In this document: positions 46,479-58,600 of the stretch, piece by piece
How the letters are laid out: each line of letters begins with the position of its first letter
Numbering within the stretch: position 1 is the stretch's first letter
Assembly: GCA_002205965.3 (NCBI GenBank)
Contig: NADL03000663.1
Location: forward strand, 41,954 to 105,953
DNA length: 64,000 bases
Source: Kappaphycus alvarezii
Taxonomy: Eukaryota > Rhodophyta > Florideophyceae > Gigartinales > Solieriaceae
Reading direction: 5' to 3'
The notes under the pieces: generated by a model
Seen by the model: the letters and a program-made list of their open reading frames with translations, nothing else
Told to the model about the DNA's origin: nothing
The model's database searches: none
Position numbers and translations under genes: made by a program

Positions 46479-47130
46479 TGTGGAGAAACGACTCGTGCCA
46501 ACCAGTAGTCGTTATATTTCTTACCATCTTCCAGCTGTTTCTTCGAAGTCGGATACCATACCTTTTCCTTTCTATTGTATCCTATAATGGGCCTGCTCTA
46601 TTACATTTAGAAGGCGCAAGCAACCACTGGCTCGCAACTTTTGTTTTGAAGCAGTACAAAGTCGGACCTACCCAGTTCATGCACCACTGGGCCGGCTCTA
46701 CCTATCGTAGACACACGACACTCGATAGGCAACAGTCGTTGCCTATCCTACCGGCCCGACTGTTGCTCTGAAGGCGAATCACAGCTCGGACCTATTTAGT
46801 GTATACTATACTGGGCCAGCTCTACCTAGCATAGATGCACGTCCGCTGATAACCAACAGTCGTTGTCCATCTTACCGGCCCCGACTGTTGCGCTGAAGGG
46901 CAAATCCATGACTCGGACCTATCCGCACTACCGCATACTGGGCCAACTCTGGTTACAAATATTTTTCTGCAATACCCGATTGCATATTCGATAGTCATAG
47001 CTTGACTAAGTTTTTATGGAAGGGTTGTGTACAAATTAGTATTTAAGATAGCTATCTCTGCTAGACTAGCCATCCTCTCTCAAAAAACCAATCAATCAAC
47101 TCATCAACCAAACCTCAACTAATCAACAGA
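46479..47130 (+). repeat. E4 5' LTR (right boundary approximate)
   Basis: The first 490 bp match the right LTR up to the point where E5 intrudes. The LTR probably extends to about 47,130, because a TATTTAAG box lies near 47,038 and the gag-like region starts soon after. I found no clear primer-binding site. Confidence 0.7.
46663..46955 (+). repeat. Tandem repeats in left LTR of E4
   Basis: Units of 124 and 127 bp start with CGGACCTA at 46,663 and 46,787; a partial third begins at 46,914. Each full unit holds a hairpin (GATAGGCAAC / GTTGCCTATC in unit 1) and the pair CAACAGTCG ... CGACTGTTG. Confidence 0.85.
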
Positions 47131-47149
47131 TCAACAAGTGTCAGACGCA

Positions 47150-48700
47150 AATACGTTCTATCCACATTCGCGAATAAGGCTAGACGTGAAAAAGTCCTCA
47201 AGCTCGTTAATCGGATGGAAGATCAACCCCAGGATCCTTCGAATACAACCCGGTTTATCAACTGGGAACGTGTTGAAGCCGACAACACCTTACAACAAAA
47301 TATTGTTCGCTTCTTCCGAACATTCGATGGTTTCAATCCTCAAGCTCGTGGAGAAGACCTTCGGACGCTACTCAAGGAATAGTTCTCTATATGGGATCTC
47401 ACCAGGGCGGAAATTCTTACCAACAGTAACATATCCAAGTGCATAAGAGTGTTTATGGAAGACAGCGTCCTTCATCCCCAAACCAACATTTGAATTCCAA
47501 TCTTCTATGCATACGCATCGTCAGTGTGATATGGCCGGAACGAGAATTCCACTATGACATAAGCGAGGCATACCACAGGTACCGAACTTAAAACAAGGAA
47601 GGTTACAACTGGAAGTCTTCAATCCTCCTCCTAGGAATCTGCAAACCCCTCACCGAGAAGGTAGCAATCACCAACCGGTAAATCGCCATCTAAATTTCGA
47701 CCAAGAGAGTGGAAACGGGGCCAGTAAAATTTATGCTTTCTTTAGTCGAGACTCCTCGAAGTTTGGTGGGAATTCAAGGGAAAAAATCATTATGGCTTTG
47801 ACCGAATTCGACCATTTCTGCAACGTCAACAACATCCAGCAGAGCCAACGTATCTCTCTTATCCACAATATGTTCCGAAATGAAGCATTGAGTTTCTACT
47901 ACTCCTCTTTGCGTAAAATGCAAAGCTAGGATAAAATAGTACATGCATTGCAGCAACGCTATTGCAGCACTACAACTCGTATGCAGTCCATAGAAGACGA
48001 GGTTTCACTGCAATAACTTCATGATAGATTTTGCTAACGAAGGCGAAGCACTCCAGAAACTCGCAAGAAAAATTGAGGATCTTGTTCCCCAGTGCTCACC
48101 TGGTCGTAACTCGGAAGAATACCAAAAACATGTAATCTATCTTTCGGTGCTGATGAAACCCATGGGCCGCTGCCCCCATTAAAAGCATGAATAACCCAGG
48201 AAGCGATTTTAAAACGTTTCTCGACGCTTTGGACAGAGCGGAACACAAAGCCCGTATCTGTGCAACCTACAACCAGCCCATTGCACTACCGTCAAACGCT
48301 TTGTCTATCAAAAATACTCCTCACAGATCACAGGAACTATCTAGACAAGTACCGCCTCTCAAGTCACCATCGCAACCCCAACTGTTCATGCCAAACTCCC
48401 AATACAGAGCACCACAAGAACCTTTTCAACCAGAATCTGTTGAAGTTGCTTCCTTAAGTCCTTAAAACGGATACTATCGCCTCAGCCAAACTAATGGAGC
48501 AGTCAACTGGTTCCAATCTCAAGCGCGCTATGGATCGGATCTACATGCTCGTCACCGCAAGAACATTACCTTTTCCTTCGACGCAAAATGCTTCAATTGC
48601 GGAAGTACCGACCACGTTGAACGTCGATGTACTCAACCACGTGACGCTGATCGCATCGTCAAGAATCGAATTTCATTTATGCTGCGCAACAAGACAACTA
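47150..48700 (+). CDS. E4 gag region
   Basis: A gag-like helical region (VLKLVNRMEDQ near 47,195), ending in a CX2CX4HX4C zinc knuckle, CFNCGSTDHVERRC (near 48,580-48,630), in frame with the pol region that follows. It is broken in several places. Confidence 0.7.
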
Positions 48701-50700
48701 AGCAAAAAGTAATCATTTTGAAAAAGATTTTATCGGAGCAATCTGAGCACATTAATTTCCTTTCAAGCATGCTTTTTGATATCTTGAAAGATCCTGATGG
48801 TTTCACTAAGCCCTCAGATGGTAATAAGGCAGATGGAAATGCGTATCTTGAGGAGTCACTACAAGAAACTGACGATGAGGACTCCGTTGTGGATTCGGAA
48901 CAAGTGCCAGATCCCCAGTATATTCTGTTCACTCAAGCTTCCCACACAACATCTTCGCAAACGTCGCCTCACACATCACCACATGCATTTTCTAAAGATG
49001 AAATAAGCTCTAGCATCTTTGAATCTCCGATACCTGAGAACCCACCCTCGACGAAATATTTTGATTCGGTCACTAATGAAGACAATACATCAAGTAACGG
49101 TTCAAGTCGCTTCAATTTATCACACATCAATAGCTTCAGTTTTTCTGTAATCTCCAGTAGGTTCATTTCACCTGCATCTGTCGCTAACGCATTACCGCAG
49201 GATGATTCATCGTACTCACCCCCGTCTATTTGGATACGGAATATAATGCAAGTGCCGTCACCCGAGTATGCGGCAAAGGGGAAACGAACACGGAATGATT
49301 TAAGTTCTTATCATGTCGATCACCGCCTCTGTCATGATCCTCATTTATCCTCATCCCATGACAACCGAAATGTCATCAATATCAAGTACTGTGACACTCA
49401 TTTCTCTAACACACCTAAACCGTTCATTGGTGCGTGTCTTGATATCGGCGCACAACGCTCATGTATCGGACCGGCACAAGCTAAGGCGTTATACCGTCAG
49501 ATGAAAAAAAAGATGAAGCTATCTTCGTCCGACTACAGCTTCAAGTTCGGCGATAGCATCTATGCTAGCCTAAGAACTGTTAATATACGTATACCGACTC
49601 CAGACGGCGCCTTACTCGAATTGGACGTTGATGTTGTCGATTCTGACATCCAGTTTTTATTTGGACTGGATATCATGGACAAAAAACGGCTTGTAGCTGA
49701 CAATGTGGAAAATGTGTTGCATAGCCGTCAGTACGGCTGGAAACTACCAATAATCCGAACATTCAACCATCTATACGTTGATTGGAACATCAAGGATACC
49801 TTATTCACACGGGTGGAGCTAAGTCGATTACACAGGCATTACTGGCACCCCTCGGCTTCAAAACTATACAATCTCCTTAAGCGCGTACGTCCCGTGGACA
49901 CATCCCCCGAGACTCTCGCAGTTTTAAAGCAGATCAGCAAGGCTTGCCAAACTTGCAAAAGATATAAGAAAGGGCCGCATCGTTTCCGAGTCAGTTTTCC
50001 TCCACCTGATTGTGTATTCAATCATGAAATTGATCTTGACCTCGTCTGGCTACAGGGACGCCCAGCACTTCACGTCCTTGAACTCCACACCCATTTCTCT
50101 TCTGCTATATTCCTACCCGATAAGACTACCCAAGCAGTCTGGAATGCTTTTATTGTCTGCTGGGCTTCAACATACGTGGGTTACCCGTACAAAATGCGCG
50201 TGGATCAAGATAGTATTTTTACTGGCAAGGAATTCGAGACACTCGCGAAGTCCGCTGGTATTCAGTTGAAGATCTCTGGCGTCCACTCTCACAATGCGTT
50301 GGTAAACGGTGAGCGCTACCACAAGCCCCTGCGAAGGATCTTCAACAAGATCACAGAAGATGTCCCCGGTGTTGACACGGCAATTGCACTCCAGCTGAGT
50401 ATCAAGGCCATGAATGATACCACCGGACCTGATGGGCTAGTTCCATCTCTATTGGTTTTTGGAACAATTCCTAGGTTTGATCCACACTCGACACCTTTAC
50501 TCAATCATGCTGACCGCATGCGATCTATGGACCTAGCAAGAATTGAAATGGCGGACATCAGTGCAGAGCTCAGCCTCCAACGGGCATTCCGAGAACGTGT
50601 CCCACCTGCCGCTGACTTTATAGTACACGCTGGAGATCATTATATGTATGGCAAGAGAATTCAAGGATTTGGAAGGGACCTTACGAGGACACAAAGGTGC
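48700..50700 (+). CDS. E4 protease and integrase
   Basis: One long open frame. A serine-rich spacer is followed by a retropepsin-like segment (CLDIGAQRSCIG near 49,435-49,472, then FLFGLDIMD near 49,660). The pre-integrase zinc module runs from HRHYWH to CQTCKR (near 49,830-49,965). Integrase catalytic blocks are HEIDLDLVW (near 50,030), RVDQDSIFTG (near 50,200) and NGERYHKPL (near 50,310). Integrase before RT is the copia order. Confidence 0.85.
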
Positions 50701-50899
50701 AAAGCAAACAAGTCTGGGTTCAGAGACTGGATCGAGAGGCGAAATATAATATATCGAATATCATGCCAGCTTCCAAGGCAGATGAAAACTCATTATTGCA
50801 CCAGATCAACTACTCAACATCTTTCTTGGCCAATTCATCACCTCCTCTCCGCGTATATCTTACGGAAGTTCTTGAACCAACTGATCCTCGAAAGTCTGG

Positions 50900-52100
50900 C
50901 CCCGCTTTGCCGAAGCAAGGGCAAAAGAAATACGTGGTCTCCTAGACCGGAACATATTCGAGGTTGTACTGTGCGAGGAGCTACCGAAGAATACCAACAT
51001 ATTAGACGGGCGGTTTGTGCTAAGCATCAAGCATAAGGGCACAAAAGACGAGCCATACAAAGCACTTTATGTTGTACAAGGTTTCAAAGACAAGGAATTA
51101 CACAAACTGGTTCATCCGGCGACAATGCTTCGACACAGCTCTGTTCGTTTGGTCATAGCCCTAGCATCTATATTTGGCTTTCGTATTTGGTCGCAAGATG
51201 TGACACAAGCGTACCCTCAGTCTGCAGGCGAATTATTGCGGGATATTTATGTCAAACCACCAGAAGAACTGCAGCTCGACAAAAACCACCTACTGAAACT
51301 TCTCAAGCCGCTCTATGGATTGACTGATGCGGGAGACTATTGGGACGCCACAATTACGTCTCATCTCGCAATAAACTCCAGATGAATCAGTGTTCACTCG
51401 ACATCCGTTTGTTTTTTAGCTCCTAGACGGCAAACTAGCAGGTCTGTCCGGGTACTACGTCGATGATAGCTTCCATGCGGGTACAGAAGACTTTCTGATC
51501 CACACAAAGCAGACGGAAGAAAGGTTTGAGTCTAAACCAAGAGAGATGGATAATTTTACATTTGCTGGAATGCAAGCATCGACTACCTCCGGCGGTATTT
51601 GCTTGTCTCAAACCGAATATCTACGCAGAATCAAGCCGCTACCACTAGACGCTTCACTGATGGAATATCGCTCGCTACGCCAACGACTCCAATGGCTCAC
51701 GCACACCCGACCTGACATCGCTTGTGCTGTAAACAAGGCTTCTCAGGTAACGACAATTCCTTCGGTCCTCCGGCAATCGCCTTTATTAACCGCATCGTAC
51801 GGAAGGATACAAGTATCCCTATCGTGGAATCTACAACGACCATTGGATCAATCCTCCCTTTATCTGAGTCTACAGCGACGGCAGCTTTGCCGATAACGCC
51901 GACCTATCAACTCAACTTGGATTTCTTATTTTATTGTGCGACAAACACGACCAGTGCAACATCTTACACTTTAGTACACACAAGTCTCGAAGGGTGGTCA
52001 GATCCGTTCTAGGTGGAGAAACGTTGCTTTTGCAGACGCAATGGATTACACTCTCGCAATCAAAAGCGATATCGACAAAATTCTCAACCGGAACGTTCCC
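50900..52100 (+). CDS. E4 reverse transcriptase and RNase H
   Basis: Copia-type RT blocks: SQDVTQAYPQS near 51,195, LLKPLYGLTDAGDYW near 51,300 and YYVDDSFH near 51,455. The RNase H part has the copia-like HFSTHKSRRVVRSV near 51,970-52,010. The region is broken. Confidence 0.82.
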
Positions 52101-52398
52101 GTCCGTATATTACTGATTCAAAATCTCTCTTCGATGTGATTATCAAAAATAACATTACTACAGAGAAACGGTTGATGGTGAATTAGCTCAGTCCGAGAAG
52201 CCTACGAAGAAATGAAAATCAGTGATGTGGCATGGATTCGAAGCGAGTTCAACCCTGCTGATTCTCTAAAAAGGTGAAGGAGAACTCAGTTCTCAATAGA
52301 ATCATCGATGAAGGGATAGGCAAGCAACCCTATAGAACAATGGGTTATTCGCCGCGGAGTCTCTTTCGTCGGCTAAGATCGCAGTCCAGTATTCCTTC

Positions 52399-52410
52399 GA
52401 GAAGGGGGAC
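52399..52410 (+). other. E4 polypurine tract
   Basis: GAGAAGGGGGAC lies immediately before the right LTR. Confidence 0.7.
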
Positions 52411-52593
52411 TGTGAAGGAACGACTCGTGCCAACCAGTAGTAGTTATATTTTTACCATCTTCCAGATGTTTCTTCGAAGTCGGATACCATACCTTTTCCT
52501 TTCTACGGTATCTTATTCTGGGCCTGCTCTATTACATTTAGAAAGCGCAAGCAACCACTAGCTCGCAACTGTTGTTTTGAAGCAGTACAAAGT

Positions 52594-53010
52594 CGGACCT
52601 ATCCAGTTCATGCACCACTGGGCCGGCTCTACCTATCGTAGACACACGACACTCGATAGGCAACAGTCGTTGCCTATCCTACCGGCCCGACTGTTGCTCT
52701 GAAGGCGAATCACAGCTCGGACCTATTTAGTGTATACTACACTGGGCCAGCTCTACCTAGCATAGATGCACGTCCGCTGATAACCAACAGTCGTTGTCCA
52801 TCTTACCGGCCCCGACTGTTGCTCTGAAGCGAATCACAGCTCGGACCTATTTAGTGTATACTACACTGGGCCAGCTCTACCTAGCATAGATGCACGTCCG
52901 CTGATAACCAACAGTCGTTGTCCATCTTACCGGCCCCAACTGTTGCGCCGAAGGGCAAATCCATGACTCGGACCTATCCGCACTACCGCATACTGGGCCA
53001 ACTCTGGTTA
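52594..53010 (+). repeat. Tandem repeats in right LTR of E4
   Basis: The same repeat family as in the left LTR, but with three full units (starts 52,594, 52,718 and 52,842) and a partial fourth (52,969). Units 2 and 3 are almost identical, so the extra unit is a recent duplication. Confidence 0.88.
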
Positions 53011-53028
53011 CACATATATTTCTGCAAT

Positions 53029-53548
53029 TGAGGTATAAAACCGTTAGAGTTCACTTCTCTCTTATCTAACGGACGTCTCCGTTCGGGAAAGGGAAGGACC
53101 TCGGTAGATTGGTAGAGCGTTAGGTAGGTCTGCGACCAGCGAGGGACCACCGAACGGAATAACAAGGGAAACACAAGACAGAGGCTGGCTCACTCTCGGG
53201 ATGAGCTAACCGTGCCGCGGTTGGGGGAAATAAGCGGAGACGGTGACGGCGCGATACAGGCCAGAGGGAGACTAGTAAAACAAGGAGTAACCGAGCGGTA
53301 AAGGAAAAGGTAAAAGTAAAACAGGGAACTCCAAGGTGGAAGGGTGCTTACCTCTTTACTTGACGGGCACCGTAAAGGAGATCACAGTTAAATATCTGTG
53401 AAGTCCGTACGGAGTCCGATTGGACCTGGCACTAGACCCTAATGGTCCCGTGCATACAGGTGTCAATTTCTACTAATTATCATACGCATTACTAAATTAT
53501 ACCCTACTGTACTCTCCACAGTCCTGTAATTACCTTACGGATTCCTCA
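53029..53548 (-). repeat. E5 3' LTR
   Basis: 520 bp from TGAGG to CCTCA, giving a perfect 5-bp terminal inverted repeat. The right end is inferred from that repeat and from the change to C-rich sequence. The preceding five bases gcaat should recur beyond the window as target duplication. Confidence 0.7.
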
Positions 53549-53662
53549 CCCCGGCGCGGTGTACACTGCTGTACGCCCTCAACTTTGCCACGTGGTCGCC
53601 GAGCGGGTCAACGCGTGCATCGCAAAGCAACCGAACGGCCGGGTGATCTTCCCTTGGATCAT

Positions 53663-53669
53663 TATAAAT
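53663..53669 (+). promoter_or_regulatory. TATA box candidate for the opposite-strand E5 gene
   Basis: TATAAAT on the plus strand lies about 210 bp before an ATG in good context near 53,875. A further plus-strand TATAAAA sits at the outer edge of the LTR (53,034-53,040). Confidence 0.35.
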
Positions 53670-53874
53670 TCAGCCATCCCACTCACCGTGCGGTAACTTC
53701 ACTCACTATACCACAGACCCCCACCTTACCTCTGCGCACGTCCTCGGGCGTAAGTCATCCATCATCCTTCCTCTCTGTTCTCCTCTGCGCATGCCCTCTC
53801 CGCCATCAACATCACTCCCCTTTCGCAGCCCATATCAACCTACTGCTCAGAGAAATCGTCGCAACTCTCTCACC

Positions 53875-55690
53875 ATGCCGACTGGACAAGATACGCCGTC
53901 TCAATCTCTGACATCTTCCAACCCAGTTCCTTCCGTTCGGTATGACCCTGCAGCAATGGGGACAAGGTGGGGGACCTGCCGCCGATTCCTCATCACACTC
54001 CGTCCGGTGGTCTAGCAGCGCTACAGTACGCACCCCCGTCCGGAGCTTCAGTTCAAGTCATCACTTCCCGTCGCCGCCTCCGAGTTTGCCGGTTCTCCCC
54101 GGGCAAGAGTTGGACCATCGTTTGGTCGTGGGGATTCTTTCCGTGCGGTGCAGGTCCCGATGGGGGTGGACGACTTCATTCGTGGGCATCAAAAGTACTG
54201 GATGCTGAACGGTTCGCTGCCATACCACTTGTCCAACCACCGTATCGGAAGAACGTCAAGGGCCGAGAGCAGTCCTGGCAGCAGCACTGGGCTCACATTG
54301 GTGTGATTCTGGAAGCACCGCCCGGACTGGACTCTGCCTGGATCCGCTGCACTGGCGAACTTGGTTATACCGAACGGGTTGTTGCTCTGATTACAAGACA
54401 TCGCTGCCATACTCATCCGATTTGTCCATCTCCGGAGTTTGTCTGCTTCGATCAGCCCTACGACCGGTCCATCTTTTGGTTTGCCGATCGGAAGCGCTGG
54501 GGTGAGTCGGCCTTTACCGAGCATCGAATCCGCACTCGGTCCAAGGACAACTTCATTCACCAGGCTCACCGAACGGAATTTTTCGACGTACCCCGTCATT
54601 GCGCGCGAACTTGTACATCACGACTCCGAACGGATGGGACGAACTCGAGGCAACCCGCAGCTTGTGCATCCCTACTCCATCCGTTTTTGTGTACTTCTCT
54701 CATTGCCTGCTGCGTGAGCCTCACCGTTCGGATCGTCGCCTGACGGATATACTTTGGACTGCTGCTTTGTCCGAGTATATCGTGTTCGCCGGCTTGGCCA
54801 TCCTCGAAGCGGCATACTTCGGTATTACTAACTTTGTCCGTTCGGAAGATCCTCGTCTCTACAGTCAAGAAGGTGATGTACCGGGCGGTGACTGTGGTCG
54901 TCTCTTTCCAATTCCCGAGCGGTTGATGCGCGGAATAGAGGCATTCGGCATCGAGAACATCGTGTGCGACTCTGCTTACCGACCGGACTACGCAGTGGCT
55001 ATCTTCCGTCACTTGCGTTGCATCCAGTGGCCCGCGTACCCCGGTTTCTGCGGCTACAACTGGGAAGAAGACTCATTAGTACCGATTCGGGGTTCTGACC
55101 ATCGCTATCCAACACTTCCTCCTCCGCCAGAAGTCGGTTACAGTTCTCCCGTTCGGTCGCGAGGTCCTGAAGAAGTCCTGGCCCGTGGTGGTGGTCGTTA
55201 CACACCGCCTCCGTCTCCCGTTCCGGTAGAAGTTACTCCAGCGCCTTCCCATCCCTGTCCTTCTGCGAGCAAACCGAGAGGTACCGCGAAGCCATCTACT
55301 CCCTTGTCCGGCGCAACGAAGGCACCTCCTCTCCGTAGCGTTCCCGTTCCTGTTCCCGAACCGGTAGTAGTGGGAGCACTTGACAAACGCGAGGTGAGTC
55401 TGCAGTGCCCAAGCCGAGGCGCAACCGAGCGGAGAAAAAGAAGTTGAAGACGACCGTCCGGTGGTAGAAGAGATTCAGAAGTCTGTACAGAAGAATGCGG
55501 CTACGGAGCGCGTTGCATCTCCTCGAGCTTTTCCGTCCGGTAATGCGGTAACTCCCGTAATGGGTGTTCGCATTGCACGTCCTACAACTCCGACCGGTCT
55601 CCTCTACCTGTCACTCCTTGGAAACCAGACTACGAAAGCAGTGATTCGTCTGCGGCGGTTTCTCATGATCATCCGGGCGGGGCGTTGATT
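53875..55690 (+). CDS. E5 opposite-strand accessory gene region
   Basis: Between integrase and the 3' LTR the plus strand is coding-like over about 1.8 kb. It starts near an ATG with CACC before it, continues through a mixed globular region (HWAHIGVILEAPPGLDSAW near 54,290 and FGIENIVCDSAYRPDYAV near 54,950), and closes in a proline-, serine- and arginine-rich tail. I recognise no domain and see no signal peptide. Antisense genes in this position are known from some plant Ty3/gypsy elements; whether this one is related cannot be said. Interrupted about twice. Confidence 0.5.
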
Positions 55691-55699
55691 TCTGATACC

Positions 55700-57120
55700 A
55701 CGTTGGTCTCTCCGAAACGGTGATCCTACTTCGCGAGATTCAAGCCGTCTGTCGCCACACTCGCCGTCCGTTCCCGATTCGGTTGATGATGGTCTGCGTT
55801 TGTTACTAAGTACCATGATGGATGTGGACCGTTATGGGACATCTTAGCTAATTTGCGAACTTCCGTGCGGGTGAGGCCAGAGTTGGGTGAAGATGCGGAG
55901 ATACCATCCGAAACCGGAATTACCGATAGGGGTACCAAACGTCGTCGTCACCATTGATAGTACCGAGCGGTAACTTTGTCGTTGCGAATTAGCCGATCGG
56001 TAGTTACTCTCTTTTCTACTTCGTTGTAAAAGTTACCGACGTTCTGGTTCAAACTGTGTTTTCCCCTTTTCTTCTATTCCGTACGGTGATATCTTGACTT
56101 CTACTGCTCAGTTTCCGCCTCTGTCAACGCAGTGAGGGGGAGCACCTCCTCTTTAAAGTGGCAAGAGTTCAGGTCCGTAGCGTTAACCGTTTTAGAATGG
56201 GAGCATTTTCTTTTTTCCCAACTTTGCCGTCTTCTTCACCGTTCGGTAGACTTCATGTCCTTCGGCATATTACAGTGCGGTGCAGGTACTCCTGGAGGCG
56301 TTTCGGTGTTTTCTGGTACAGTAACTGAACCAATAAACACGCATTATTAGTGGAGTCAGGGGGTTCCTGCACCTTATTGAACCAATCAAAAGTATCCCCG
56401 TGCGGTAGGTATAGAATCAACCATTCATTTGCCTTCATTCTTGGCATCGCTCGGTCATTCCGCCTCCGGTCTGTGTTTTCCTTCTTTTTGCACCATCCGT
56501 TGTTTTCCCGCGCGGTACTGTACGCAGGTGGCTAAGAAATAATAAAATTTCATGATACCGTACTGTACTTTTGCGCGGTTTTTCTGCCATCCGTTTTCGG
56601 TTTCCACTCTTTGCATTTTGACCGTGGCCGGTATAAAAAGTCTGTTGCCCACCCTTTGGCTTGTCCAAACTCCGTCCCCTCACGGTTGCCTTTCCTCTTC
56701 CTCATCATCCTCCGTTCCGTCCGGTTTCTCCCTTCCCCTTGCACCATTTTCCGTTCGGTATACATCATCCTTCGGGAAAATACAGTACACTGCAGAAAGA
56801 GTGGTGCCTCCAGAAAGAGTGTCCGTTCGGAAAACAGTAAAGTAAACACGTCCCAGAAGGGGCGTACGTTCGGTAAGAGCCGTGCGGAATTCGGGACAAC
56901 CCAGAAGGGTTGGCCTACATGAGATCTGGGACGCAGATCGGTACTTCTCTCTCATCATCGTCCGGAATACCAGCCTTGAGGCCATAACCGCCTAGTTGGA
57001 CTATGTCCGATTTTCGTGAAACGGCAAGTGACTCCGGTAACTAATTCTTCCACCACAATAAACTCATTCCCTGGACAGTTAGGCTTGGGCCGCTTTCGGA
57101 GAGGAAAAGAACGTTCGGTT
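55700..57120. other. E5 spacer between accessory gene and pol
   Basis: No gene is seen. It is dense in CCGNNCGG (about ten copies). It also has loosely repeated blocks, such as TTGCACCAT followed within about 10 bases by a motif copy (56,489 and 56,740). The two coding directions converge here. Confidence 0.6.
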
Positions 57121-57507
57121 CTACCCCCTCCTTAGCTCGACGGCTCCCGGCGCCAATACTGACGTATTTGGTTTTCCGGGAGACCGTCAGGGTTTAAACG
57201 TATCCTCATCCGGGAATATCCGAACCAACGGACTCTGTACTCATTCCGGTCTGTGTTTCGCCGTGCGAAACGATCTTGTCCGCCACGTATTCCTCGTCCT
57301 CCGTATCGGAAGGTAATAAAGTAGGAGAATGCCGATCGGGAAGAATAGGTTGTAGAGGACTCACCAGACCCAGGGGTAGGAACTGTAGACGTATCGGATA
57401 AACCAGATAAAGGCAAACGACGCTCGGAACCTTAGTAACTCGGTCAATACTGACAGGAATAAGGAGACCATCCTGCTCAATGTAGACAACCGAGTCGGTA
57501 ACTGATT

Positions 57508-58600
57508 TCACCACGTACGGACCAGTAGTACGGGAAGAAGCTTTTTCCTTCCCTCGTTTAGTCTCGCCTCGTCGGTGTCAACTTCTCCCGTTAACGGATC
57601 CTTTTCTGCTCGTTCGACAGGACGCAGAGCCCGTGGCGGTCGATCAACAAATACAGTATCCCCCGAACGGATAACCGGTCGGAATCTTACTTTCCGATCA
57701 AAGTCCTGTTTTGCTTTTTCCTGCGCGGTAGTCATCTTCAAGTTAGCTTTTCGTAAAGCATACCGAAGTCGGCGCATCGTCGCTCGTTTCAGCTGTACAG
57801 GAGTTAGGGTTTCATCCGTAGCGGAGTCAGCCACTCGATCAATTGTTCCCGTAACGGTGATACTCGGCGGGTGTCGAGTTAATACCAAATCAAAGGGAGT
57901 AGTTCCCGTTACCCGGTGTACCTGCATATTGTAGGCGTAGGTCAATGGTTGTAAATAAAGATCCCAATCGGTTTGATGTTCTTCCACATAGTGACGAAGG
58001 CGCTGTACAATTGTCTTATTAAACCGTTCGGCTTGCCCATTAGTTTGAGGGTGATAGGCCGTGGTTAAGAAATGGCGGGACCCCAGCATACTGCAAACCG
58101 CATCAAAGAACTTAGCAGTAAACTGTTTCCCGTTATCGGTTAAGACATAAAGAGGGGCGCCATAAGCATAAACCCAATGGTCAAGGAACGCAGCTGCGAC
58201 AACCGCGGCGGTAGTAGTTCGTAAAGGGATGCAACGAGTGAGCTTAGAGAACCGATCGGTGATAACCAAAATAAAGACAAAGCCACGAGTAGTCTTCCGT
58301 AGCGGTCCGAGCAAATCCATTGCGACAAATTCGAGGGGGCCACTAGCTGGGAAGAGTTTCATAAACTTCTGAAACTTCCGTACGGTTCCGCGGTTACGAG
58401 CACAACTAACACAATCCCGGACGGTCATAAACACATCGTTCGCCATTTGTGGCCAGTAATACTCCCGCCGAAGGGAATAGTACATTCTAGTTCCGCCTGG
58501 ATGACCGGCTAAACGGGGATAGTGAGCCATATACAGTAACCGTGCTCGGAGCGACTTAGGAACAACTCGTTGTAAAGCTCCGTCCAATTTGGACTTTCGA
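57508..58600 (-). CDS. E5 integrase
   Basis: The zinc module runs from HYPRLAGHPG to CVSCAR (near 58,395-58,530). Catalytic blocks are VAMDLLGPL (near 58,320), LTDNGKQFT (near 58,130) and TNGQAERFN (near 58,030). The C-terminal part is basic and reaches about 57,508, and a shorter frame follows to about 57,130. Confidence 0.92.

Larger units (their letters stand above)
46479..53028 (+). mobile_element. E4: Ty1/copia LTR retrotransposon
   Basis: Plus-strand element with gag, protease, integrase, RT and RNase H in that order, which defines Ty1/copia. The left LTR starts TGTGGAGA at 46,479 and the right one TGTGAAGG at 52,411. The right LTR is cut at 53,028 by E5, so its end, its target duplication and the exact left-LTR length cannot be fixed from the window. 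The LTRs differ at several bases and in the number of internal repeats. It is clearly broken, with six or more interruptions. Confidence 0.92.
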
